A stretch of 12,348 nt of DNA from assembly GCA_034696485.1 (NCBI GenBank), contig JAQIWT010001121.1:1-12348 (forward strand), written 5' to 3'. The notes beneath the pieces are model-generated. The model saw nothing but the letters and a program-made list of their open reading frames with translations. It made no database searches and was not told where the DNA came from. Each line of letters starts with the position of its first letter. Positions within the stretch are counted from its first letter, which is position 1. A program made the position numbers and the translations under genes. Below are positions 1 to 8,017 of the stretch, piece by piece. The stretch comes from Isohypsibius dastychi. Its lineage: Eukaryota > Tardigrada > Eutardigrada > Parachela > Isohypsibiidae.

Positions 1-97
1 ACTTGGTAAGGTAAAATGGTAGGGGGTAAATTACCACCAGGGTCCAAAAAGTGGCCAAAAGCATCGAGACAGTACAGTACGTGAATTATCCATTTAC

Positions 98-793
98 CTC
101 GGGTGTGAGCGGCCGAAGTGGATGCGGTTCAATACGAGTCAGTTCAAAGTCAATAAGTTTCACACACATGGTATCCAGCTTGATGACAATATTGGCGAGT
201 TTCAAATCCTGATGCATCACATGATGTTCATGCATGTAGTCCAGTCCACTGAATATTTGATGGAATATGCATTGAGGAAAAAAGCACATTTTGTTATGAA
301 TTGGTCATTCATTGCAAAATCAACTGGATTGACTCACACGTATGTTTGACATGTTACACCGACCTCGTTGAAGTTCGTTCCTGGATGGAAAAGGAATCCA
401 AATCCATATCACACTTTTCAAACACCATGATGGTGGTCCATTTGGTAAAGACCACGTCTAGCAACTGGATAATGTTCACATGTTCCATTTCTCCCGAGCA
501 TGCAATATCACGCAGAAGGTCCAGAGAAACTTTCCCATCCGTCCTACCGTTCATACAAATCATTACAGGTTGCCAGTCTTTTATCATTGTTATAACGAAC
601 GCTTACTGAACTCTGACAACGAGGGCCGATTTGTTGATGCGATCAAATGCATCATTGACCCTTCCGAACGCGCCTTGACCAACTATTTCTTCATTTCAAA
701 GTAATAACGACCTTTTAGCATGGTCACATCATGACAGGCACCTGTTCCAGTGGTCAGTGTGGCGACTTCATTATCAGCTGCTGAATCGGACAT
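98..793 (-). pseudogene. CDK-like protein kinase, degenerate, 3' part outside the window
   Basis: This is the N-terminal part of a CMGC/CDK-type Ser/Thr kinase on the minus strand. The start is taken at 793 (MSDSAADNEV...KGRYYFEM). A frameshift near 686-690 then leads into the glycine loop GQGAFGRV. The first intron (606-544, GTAAGC...TAG, 63 bp) joins VVRVQ to TDGKVSLDLLRDI. LLDVV and MVFEKCDMDL follow, as in CDKs. A TAA lies at 356-354, and the next intron boundary is unclear. The last exon has GLDYMHEHHVM, HQDLKLANIVI, KLIDFELT and the T-loop LTPEV; a donor (GTAAAT) at 97 shows the gene continues past the left edge. Key changes are VAIK lysine to Arg (VVRVQ), HRD to HQD and DFG to DFE, although both catalytic aspartates remain. 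With the frameshift and stop, a pseudogene is the best reading; a transcribed pseudokinase is less likely. The exact CDK subfamily cannot be set. Confidence 0.8.
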
Positions 794-901
794 TTTTTGT
801 CTGAAAGATACGTACTCCTGTTTTCAAACAATATTAAATGAACAACATTCGTATTGCTATGAATCTTTTTGATTCCAGACATTGCGAACGGAAAATCTAT
901 C

Positions 902-2147
902 CTAGTTTGCGCCGTCGCCACACGCAGCCTTGATGTCCTCAATACCTGTTTCGGTGATGGCACACATGATCTCCGCCTCTGATAAGTGTAGAGAATAGTA
1001 GACTTTCATGAACCGATTACCTCCTTTCCCCTTTCGCAGAGACAGTCGAGTGGTGACAGCGTGGGCAAGAATGTGTCCGCCAATGGGCTGGCGCTGCTCG
1101 ACGAAGGCATTTACATTCACTTTCGCCATAACCTGGTTGTTGATGACCACCCCAACGCCTTCATTTGCAAGACGCCGGAGAAAACGCAGAAATTTCGCGA
1201 AGTGCATCTGACATGCACAAAGCTCACCGCAACTGCTTTAATCCGTTTGATACAGAGCCGTCGCAGAATCCACAATCAGAAGAGCATAACGCGACTCGAC
1301 TAGCATGGCCGCAGCCTGGAGAAGAAGACTCATTTGGTGATCTGTGTTGAATGCACATGCAAGCGACATTTTCAAGCACATCCGACTGATCCATCTCGAA
1401 TCTCTAGGCCAGTAAGCCAGTAACCATTCAAGACGGAATTCATTCTCCATGTCGATGATCAAGCACTTCCTCGCTGCTCCACCATGCTCAATAGGGAGCT
1501 GACAGGTGACGGCAAGCATGTGGCACAACTTGACTTGCCACTGCGGAATTCTCCAAAAAACTCTGACACAGAACCCGTCTCGATGCCACCGCCCAACATT
1601 CGGTCCAGCTCGGGTGAGCCAGTGATGACGTTGATGATGGCCGCGCGCTTATCGCGAACGTCTTTTGCAGTGGAGAATCTCATGGGCACCAGCTTCAGTG
1701 CCTCGTGTTGCAATTTGCTGGCTTTCGTTTCACCTCACCCTGCAAAACCACAGGTTGGTACATTTCCAAAAGTTTAGTTTGCTGCATCACTCGCTCCTCA
1801 CCTCAAACTGCTAGCAGAGCCTTCTTTGGAGCGTATTCTATCAATTCAACTGAGCAGAATCCAGCCTTTTTTAACGTGGCAATATCCTTTGCAGTAAGTT
1901 GCGCGAGAATTTAAATACGTTCGATCGGTTGAATAATACAGTCTTCTTCCTCATCTAGGCCAGCTTGTCTCTCCTTGACGTGCGCTACGGATTCGACATT
2001 GCGTGAATGTGCCCGATATCCACGCTCACCCTCTTTGACTTGACCATTCCTCAGGATTCCATCCACTTTAACCGCTCCCAAAGTTATTTGCTGATTCATA
2101 ACGCATGGTGTAATGGAGACTGGGATTTGATTTTGTACATTGTTCAC
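902..2147 (-). pseudogene. RAD51: RAD51 recombinase, full-length but disabled
   Basis: RAD51 is the nuclear RecA-family ATPase that forms filaments on single-stranded DNA and carries out strand exchange in homologous recombination. Here it has an N-terminal extension, the helix-hairpin-helix region (DIATLKKAGF, YAPKKALLAV), ALKLVPMRFSTA, GSPELDRMLGGGIETGSV, Walker A GEFRSGKS, CHMLAVTCQLPIEHGG, FNTDHQ, Walker B in YALLIVDSATALY, then VVINNQVMAKV, PIGGHILAHA, TTRLSLRKGKG and SEAEIMCAIT. One phase-1 GT-AG intron lies at 1801-1740. The frame implies about 394 residues, longer than human RAD51 (339) because of the N-terminus. Lesions are TAA at 1913-1911, TGA at 1805-1803, TGA at 1737-1735, a one-base deletion at about 1530 just after Walker A, and TAA at 1237-1235 where the family has Tyr (TDYSGRGEL). 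Conserved residues are also lost (YDSP reads YYSL; the GRGELSARQ arginines read Cys). Identity is very secure and function very unlikely. Confidence 0.93.
1740..1801 (-). other. RAD51 intron (62 bp, phase 1)
   Basis: On the minus strand it runs from GTGAGG to TTTTGCAG. It interrupts the reading frame between the KKALLAV segment and the GETKASKLQHEALKLVPM segment, inside the conserved KGISEAKA stretch. Removing it keeps phase. Its presence shows that this is a decayed gene or DNA-level duplicate and not a retrocopy. Confidence 0.75.
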
Positions 2148-3730
2148 GAATGAATTCTAATAAATCTCAATATGTTATATGAATTGCGATTCGAACTTAT
2201 CCTTTTTTTAAAATTCTGTGACCACTGGATTAAAACCAGCAGGCCTTATTACTGAACAAAAAATCTTTTATACTATCTCTCGTTTAACGAGTGGTTTAAA
2301 CACAGTGACCGCTAGCCAGGATCTAACAGTCTCAAAGTTTTCACATGACCCTTAGATATAGTGACTCTTGGTTCTGATACCGTTAGATTACGTAATTTAT
2401 ATTTTTGAGACAAAAAGTTCAAAGCAACTAGTTATAGTGATATCGAGTTTTTATAGGGTTTTAGATGGATAGCTTTATACTCTCGAAAAAACCTCACACG
2501 AATAAGCGCGAATTCTATGACCTTACGTTGAAGTGTTATGGAGGTCATATGGCAAGACTCTGACTTAAACATTGTCAACTTGAAAGTCAGTGTTGGAAAT
2601 GATATACGGGTGAAAAAGTGCTAACATTCCCAAAATATTCTGAACACGACAAAAATCTGCATTGTATGAAAACTTTTTTTTACTTAAAGCTAAGAACTCC
2701 AGTTTTTCGAATCTGTAAGATAAGGATGAAAGCAATCTCAGAGCATGCCATCAGATGAAACACAGCGAAACAGCAGAACGCACAGTTTAATTCGGAACAA
2801 TATTATTTCCAAATCACCATGAAAAAGAGTGTCTCACCTGATTGTTTCCGAAAACTCTACCTGGAGTCTGAAAAAAACGAATCGTGAAACCACCGGACAA
2901 TTGCATCCCGAATTGAAAAGTTTGCATCTCATCTCTGAAACGTTCAAGGTGGATGGTAGTAGTTGATAAATCACCAAGAATAAACAGCGAATAAAAATGA
3001 GGAAATGCTGAAACGTGAAAATGAAACGAATGATTTTCACCACTTGGAATTTGCAAGAATATGAGGGGCGGATCAGCTCTTAACGCGCAATTGGTTGGTC
3101 GGTGAATGGTATGATGAACATTGGTGAAGAGAATGGGATGTCTTGACGTTGACATTTCTTCTCTTCCCTCACTTACGCAAGATTGAAGATCACTCTCCCT
3201 CTCTCTGTTTTCTTGTTTTTTTCGGCTGGCTTGGTTTGAAGGCAAAGGACAGGTTTCACTTAATCGCTATGTCATGAACATGTGGGAAGATTTAACTCAT
3301 CAGCCCTTCCCAACATTTAGATCATCCCATGCCGCGCCTGGGAATTTGCAGATGGCATGTAAATTCTCGTTGTGATCAGTCATTTGTAACATGACGCTTG
3401 AATTCCAGGGATAAATGAAGCATGACATATCAAGATCTTTTTCCATGTCAAACATAGAAGAAAATAATCTTCTGACGGCGAAATTTATTTTTACTTCTTC
3501 CAGAACTTATGAAAAACTTTGAAATTACCAATCAAGAACAAAGCCTGTCTCTGAAAATGCATACATTCGCCGTTTTTCTCCTGAATATAATCTATCGACT
3601 TCAGGATCAAGCCTCTGAATCGAAATACACTTCGTTTTTGTTCTGGAGATAATATAATCTTGTAGAATATCCAAAATCTGTAGCTCTTGATAACTATCTA
3701 TTCTTATGCCGATATAAAAAAAATGTTGTG
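2148..3730. other. Long stretch without a recognisable gene
   Basis: This AT-rich region has no family motif in any frame that I recognise. It lies upstream of the RAD51 start and so may contain the old promoter, but no specific element can be defended. One open frame of 143 codons on the minus strand (3245-2814) begins with a charged, Ser/Glu-rich segment and continues with Phe/His-rich sequence. It shows no domain, repeat or splice structure and is probably chance. Confidence 0.5.
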
Positions 3731-4279
3731 TTATCTAACAATTCTTTCTTCTTCAATTAACAAATTGTTTCTTAATTTGTTAAATATGTCTGACATTTGA
3801 TCAATTTGTGCCACGCCGAGGAACGAAGCAGATGGTGTATCGGTATTTTCCTTGACCGATCGTTCGTCAGTGAATGCCTGATTTCCTGGGATATGCGACA
3901 TGTCATGGCATCGGCAAACCAACTGGCGGGACATTTGATCGCCATTCATCTAGATTTTACCTATTCAATCCTGGACATTCTGGACCTGTTCAAGCGAGCT
4001 TTAAATGATCGCATTTCGTCATCAGTGATAAGGTTCGAATATCCCAAAGGGTGGTCCCTCTAAATGGACATCCGGCTTTGGCTCAGTCTATGACGACAGC
4101 TGATTATTCACGTTGCAAACCGGTTGCAAAACTTTGACTGAAGCTGCCCAGAGTCCTTGATACTGGTCGATCAATTGCAGCAATTCTGGCTCTCTCTTGG
4201 TGATGATACGATAAATTCCATAGACGTATCTCGCAAACTTCAGTGTATCCTCCCACAAATTATGTTCGATGTGTTGCTA
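3731..4279 (-). pseudogene. Unidentified minus-strand coding remnant
   Basis: I do not recognise this family. From about 4279 to 4092 the minus strand reads as convincing protein without a start codon (HNLWEDTLKFARYVYGIYRI, then TKREPELLQLIDQYQGLWAA), followed by a stop. The same frame resumes with PDVHLEGPPFGIFEPYH to about 4030. A shifted frame then reads TDDEMRSFKARLNRSRMSRI (about 4031-3968). Further on, two frames are open: MNGDQMSRQL...FNKLRNNLLIEEERIVR ending at 3731, and one with WFADAMTCRISQEIRHS. The composition (Trp, Tyr, Arg, Glu in helical patterns) is gene-like, and the breaks resemble those of its neighbours. All three plus-strand frames are less protein-like, except a chance frame at 3797-4063. 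Confidence 0.4.
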
Positions 4280-4314
4280 CGAAATATCTTTGCTTCATTT
4301 ATTTTTTTTTTCAG

Positions 4315-4554
4315 AATGAACCTCTTATTTCGCGGAGAATATTTGATTATTCTCCTGATCATCGCCTTCTGCAGCGTGATATCCGTTTGATACAGGTAGG
4401 ACTCTCAAAAGCTCTCGAGTGTTTTAGCTGGTTATCATTTTTTGAATCACTGCTTGCTTTTAGGAAGATTATGATCCCCGTTCAGTGAATCGGAAGAATC
4501 ATCCAGTTGATTCTGGACGCCACAAAGCATCGCGTCGGAAAAGCCATATCACAG
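4315..4554 (+). CDS. Two spliced exons of an unknown gene (partial)
   Basis: Exon a (4315-4395, 81 nt) follows a strong acceptor (a long T run then CAG at 4312-4314) and ends at CAG|GTAGGA. It encodes NEPLISRRIFDYSPDHRLLQ then RDIRLIQ. Intron 4396-4463 (68 bp) ends TTTTAG. Exon b (4464-4554, 91 nt) encodes EDYDPRSVNRKNHPVDSGRH then KASRRKSHIT and ends at CACAG|GTAAGC. The joined frame is open and hydrophilic, with a basic end. No upstream or downstream exon can be assigned with confidence. The phase-1 end of exon b does not match the phase-2 start of the first cyclin exon at 5545, so this is probably not the cyclin N-terminus unless an exon is missing. The function is unknown. Confidence 0.45.
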
Positions 4555-4572
4555 GTAAGCCATATCACATCG
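4541..4572 (+). repeat. 16-bp imperfect tandem duplication spanning a splice donor
   Basis: AAGCCATATCACA occurs at 4541-4553 and again at 4557-4569, giving a 16-bp period. The exon/intron boundary (G|GTAAGC at 4554/4555) lies between the copies, so the donor core GTAAGCC includes the start of the second copy. The repeat is directly visible in the sequence; its effect is inference. Confidence 0.8.
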
Positions 4573-4828
4573 TATTTTGTTGTAAGTGCATGTTTTCTGT
4601 TTCGATAATTTTTTGCTTTGCCTAAAAATTGAGTCTGAGACAAATTCTCACATGTTTAACTGGTCAATAGTGGTGTGACCTTTCATAGTTTTGTTCGAGT
4701 AAGACACTTTCGAACAGCGGCTGAAAAAGTTCTGGAAATCGCTGCAGGTTTTGAGGAAAGTCAATACACCATAATGTTAACTTGACACCAACAACTATGG
4801 ATGAGCTTAACAACAGGAGAGGCAAAAT

Positions 4829-5235
4829 GGTGTTATGTTATAACACTTTTAACACTGTTATAACATTGTTATAACATCCCTAACAGTTATAACAACCGGG
4901 AGTACTTAATTGGAACATGATGTTGTTTTCGTGTAAAACGGTTGTTTATGGGTTTGAAGACCTTTAATCTCTATGAAAACAAATAGTTATTATGCGTTAA
5001 GGTTCTGTCACCAAAATTGTCGCAGAATTTGAATAAAAATGTTCAAACATAATGGAGAAAACGGAGAAAAATCGAAAAATTATAATATAATATAATATTA
5101 TAATATTTATAATATTTATAACAATGTTATAACAACAATCCTAACAGGATCACATGATTAACATTTCCGAATGAGGCCGTGATGTTATGTTATAACAATT
5201 TAACATAACATTCTGTTATAACGACGAAATAACAA
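4829..5235. repeat. AT-rich island with seven copies of the palindrome GTTATAAC
   Basis: The self-complementary 8-mer GTTATAAC occurs at 4837, 4857, 4868, 4886, 5126, 5189 and 5215. The copies form two clusters around a less repetitive centre. GTTATGTTATAACA occurs near both ends (about 4832 and 5184) as a direct repeat. Next to the second is an inverted repeat, TGTTATGTTA (5183-5192) and TAACATAACA (5201-5210). The stretch 5078-5123 is a low-complexity TATAATA/ATTTATA run. The arrangement could be a decayed small non-autonomous element or an expanded low-complexity tract. No transposase is present. Confidence 0.7.
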
Positions 5236-5291
5236 TGGCAAAGCCAAGTCACCGCACAATCAAACTGAGAGTAGTCAGATAGTTATGGGCG

Positions 5292-5327
5292 AACTTACAG
5301 TATCATATCTGAATGATACTGTAAGTT
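5292..5327. repeat. Perfect 15-bp hairpin with a 6-nt loop
   Basis: AACTTACAGTATCAT (5292-5306) is the exact reverse complement of ATGATACTGTAAGTT (5313-5327), with ATCTGA as the loop. It lies between the AT island and cyclin copy 1. It could be the trace of a very small foldback element or a structured RNA element; there is no T-run terminator context. Confidence 0.85.
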
Positions 5328-5534
5328 TGGTTAGCTAACGGTCAGAGCTTGGCAGCTCGAGTGTATTGTTGAAAAGGTGTTGATAGAAAGCTTAACCCAC
5401 ATCAGGCTTCTTCCACTTGATTAGGAATTTTATCAACGGACATTCCGTCATCAACTGCTGGTATGAAACTTGCCACCGGTACGTGAGTTAAAGTTGTTCA
5501 GCTAACGCTAGTACAAGAATACGCTGTCGTAGGA

Positions 5535-5554
5535 CTGTTCACAGCTGTGAACAG
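5535..5554. repeat. Perfect 20-bp palindrome at the first recognised exon of cyclin copy 1
   Basis: CTGTTCACAGCTGTGAACAG reads identically on both strands, with the E-box-like core CAGCTG at its centre. It supplies the presumed acceptor (TTCACAG, ending 5544) of the first recognised cyclin exon. A second AG at its right end (5554) is an alternative acceptor. Confidence 0.9.
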
Positions 5555-6600
5555 AAAATATGCATGGAGTTTGATCTGCGACGGCTTCATATCGGCGTTG
5601 AAAAGAGCATCATCGGAGAAGGCAGTGAGTGTTGGAGCGGCTACGATCGAGATGAAAACTGGTTCGAGAATCATCCAGAAATCGATCACGTTAAACGTCG
5701 TCAAATCATTCACCATATCATCGAGGTACGTAAAATGTTTTACCGCATCCTCACAAGTCTCGCTCATCCGTGTCTATGCCTGCAGCTGAGTATTCGCGTA
5801 CAAGCTTCACGCATCTCGCCATTGATTATTTCGATCGATTCATGTCATTGACCACAAATGTCAAGTTGGCAGCTTGGCAATATATTGCCTTGGCGGCCGT
5901 CTTAATTGCCGTCATGATAGAAGTACGTTTGTCCCAAGTTTTTCAAAGAACTCTTCTGAAATTCTTGCACATAGGAACGTGGCACAGCCGAGCTTCCACC
6001 CCAGATACGGGTGGATCCCAATCAAACTGCTTGTTTTCATGCCATGAAAAAGCAGTTGCTTTTGGTGAGCATGAGAATGGAGCGAGCATTCTTGAAATAT
6101 ATAACCACCATCTCACTTCTGCAGGTGTTGGGATCAACATTGCATTCAAAACAGCAATCGTGTGCGCAGCAGAGTTCTTGTTCTTGACCAACCAGATCTG
6201 TCCAAATGCCAACCAGTTGAGAAACTACAACGGACACCAGCTCTTTTTCGATGGAGTATACGAAATTTCTCGTGTAAGCTTCCCACACTGTTTTGAAGAG
6301 TTCTTACATGTGATGGATTTCTCATTCGCAATTGTTGAATCTCGCAATGATGGACGCTGATTGTATCAGCTTTGACTATAAGTTACTCGCGGCCGCTGCA
6401 GCTTTTAATTCAACTAACGGTGAAGACACACTGGAACATCTCTACGGTGTGTTCACAAATTGTTTGCAGCTTTTGACAATACAAAAAGGTTTTCCTCTCC
6501 TAGTGCACCATGCTCTAGACTGCTGTCATGACCTTACCGCTGAAGTCTAATGGCTCACGCAGTTTGTCACCAAAGTCAAGCCGGCACCACTCTGTCTACC
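5545..6600 (+). pseudogene. Cyclin copy 1 (cyclin-box protein, E/A-like), degenerate
   Basis: Cyclins bind and activate CDKs. Exons: A 5545-5729 (FDLRRLHIGVEK, ENWFENHPEIDHVKRR, IIEV), B 5786-5922 (RTSFTHLAIDYFDRFM, a cyclin-box helix pair), C 5975-6064, D 6125-6273, E 6332-6446 (LLNLAMMDADCISFDYKLLA, GEDTLEHLY), F from 6504 (LDCCHDLTAEV, then WLTQFVTKVKP after a stop). Introns are 52-60 bp. It is paralogous to the gene at 8018-9419: exon C matches its exon 4 in length (90 nt), exon E its exon 6 (115 and 112), and both share LVLG at the C/D junction. Lesions: exon D is 149 nt against 174 nt in copy 2, which shifts the frame; the acceptor before exon E reads AA (6330-6331) instead of AG; and TAA at 6548-6550 replaces the residue before the conserved Trp. 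No counterpart of copy 2's first exon is found. The WCD..VKWM-like end resembles cyclin E, but the class is uncertain. Confidence 0.8.
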
Positions 6601-6747
6601 CGAATCTTCCATCAATATTTACACACCTTTATTTCAGACAAGAATGCTTTGCTGACATTCAGATCACCACTTTTTGAGTTCGCTTCACGTTGAGTGATTA
6701 GTGGTTAATCTGTCAGTCCATTTGTAGAAGAGACACAAGATTTTGCA

Positions 6748-6778
6748 AATAAAATTACAGTTTAACACGTTTAATAAA
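6748..6778 (+). promoter_or_regulatory. Two AATAAA polyadenylation signals after cyclin copy 1
   Basis: AATAAA occurs at 6748-6753 and 6773-6778, about 150-200 bases past the last recognisable cyclin codons and only 29 bases before the next start codon. The assignment rests on position and the hexamer alone. Confidence 0.45.
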
Positions 6779-6806
6779 GTCACCAATGTTATGCAGTTTT
6801 AGGACC

Positions 6807-7776
6807 ATGAGTGATTTCAAGCGACTCGGAGTTGAAGCTCATAGCGTCGAGGTGATCCAGTCGACCTCAACCAGCATACTCGACTTGCCTACTGAGATAT
6901 TGAGAGAGATTTCTGGGAACTTGGGCGTGGTGAGGCGATTGGTGGCAATGAGGTAAGGCTGTCGGGAGATCCTCGCATGAAAAGTGAAAACAGCTGTATT
7001 CGATGTATGCAAGAGGTTCGCGTGACACTGGAACAGGATATGCGAGAATCAACGTCACCACCCAGCCCCATTCAACGGGAAATACTGATGTTGACCTTGC
7101 TTTAACTTTGCAATCCGCCATGACCACCAAGACAGAGGTCGACGACCTACCCACTCCCGCCAATCAGCACCCCGCCAATGGTCAAGCGGCAGTATTCAGT
7201 TTTCTCTTTGCTGGATGGGTTGTTACCGCATCGTCACCTGTTGTTGGTGCTGGTCAATGTTCGATTGAGCTTTGTCAGCATCCACAGCAATGCCAGCCTA
7301 CCCAATCATCACCTTGTTCATCATCAGGTTGTCCTTCACAAAGTCAGTTTAGATAATATTGCCGTGTGGGATCTTTTCATGAATCACGCGGGCGAGGATG
7401 CTCTCATCAGACGAGTAGACCTTATGCTCATCCAAAACAAGCCAAAAATTGAGAGATTGGTCTAAAAGCTAGTGAGTCATTTTAAATTGACTGATGCACC
7501 ACTCACTGAGGACGAGCAGCGAGTTTTTAACGAAAATATTGCCACATACGATCCCCATCCAGTTCCAGTTCTTCTCATGAAGTACAAAAGGTATCAAACG
7601 TTCTTTTCATCCAACTGGCTTCCATGTTTTAGAACGGTTTGTGGTGTAGGCAGTTTGGTTCTACCGGAGTTCAATGGGACGATTTGCTGACTGGTCGAGG
7701 AGTACCGCCATTCATCCTTCATCTCTTTATGCGTAATCCAACAGAGAGTGCCACCGTCAGACAATTTGCAGAATAG
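6807..7776 (+). pseudogene. F-box protein gene, broken
   Basis: F-box proteins recruit substrates to SCF ubiquitin ligases through SKP1. The start at 6807 (GACCATGAG) gives MSDFKRLGVEAHS, then the N-terminal F-box core SILDLPTEILREISGNLGVV, and exon 1 ends at 6952 (ATGAG|GTAAGG). An intron 6953-7013 (61 bp) or 6953-6993 may follow; the middle part (7014-7335) cannot be assigned securely. From about 7336 one frame reads VSLDNIAVWDLFMNHAGEDA, LIRRVDLMLI, a TAA at 7463-7465, then KLVSHFKLTDAPLTEDEQRV up to KYKR at 7590 (donor GTATCA). A last segment in another frame ends FILHLFMRNPTESATVRQFA, with a stop at 7774-7776. The TAA could be CAA mutated. It lies between the two cyclin copies on the same strand. 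The F-box call is good; the downstream exon chain is tentative. Confidence 0.6.
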
Positions 7777-8017
7777 TCCCACCTTTTTCCCCCATTTGGC
7801 TTGCTCCCATGTTGGTTTGGGTATGAGTATAACAAGCGTTTAGTTTCGCCCTTTTCGTGAAAGTTTTAATTTCACGACGCAGGATTGATTAACATAAATA
7901 CACGTGAAACTGCTGCTAAACTCATGACCGTTAGCTGAAACCCAAGAGCCACAAGTTGACGCTCGCTAGAATAACAGACAATCTAAACTTTTATCGAGAA
8001 ACAAGGCAAACTGAAAA

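Larger units (their letters stand above)
4555..5534. other. AT-rich non-coding region between two gene fragments
   Basis: No coding exon can be supported here. The region holds the GTTATAAC-rich island (4829-5235) and a perfect hairpin (5292-5327), both listed separately. Part of it may be intron or the site of an inserted mobile element. Confidence 0.5.

Noticed and set aside
122-704. Plus-strand open frames at 122-349, 301-609 and 480-704
   Set aside because: They are antisense shadows of the kinase exons.
98-2147. Kinase, RAD51 and cyclins as a functional cell-cycle/repair operon-like cluster
   Set aside because: The genes lie on opposite strands and are disabled, and eukaryotic neighbours often lack functional linkage. 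The shared theme may be coincidence.
2814-3245. Longest uninterrupted open frame in the window after the cyclin region (143 codons, minus strand)
   Set aside because: It shows no motif, repeat or splice context and lies in AT-rich DNA; a second minus-strand frame is open over part of the same stretch. Most likely chance.
6867-7163. Minus-strand open frame of 98 codons
   Set aside because: It is antisense to the F-box exon and has no motif of its own.
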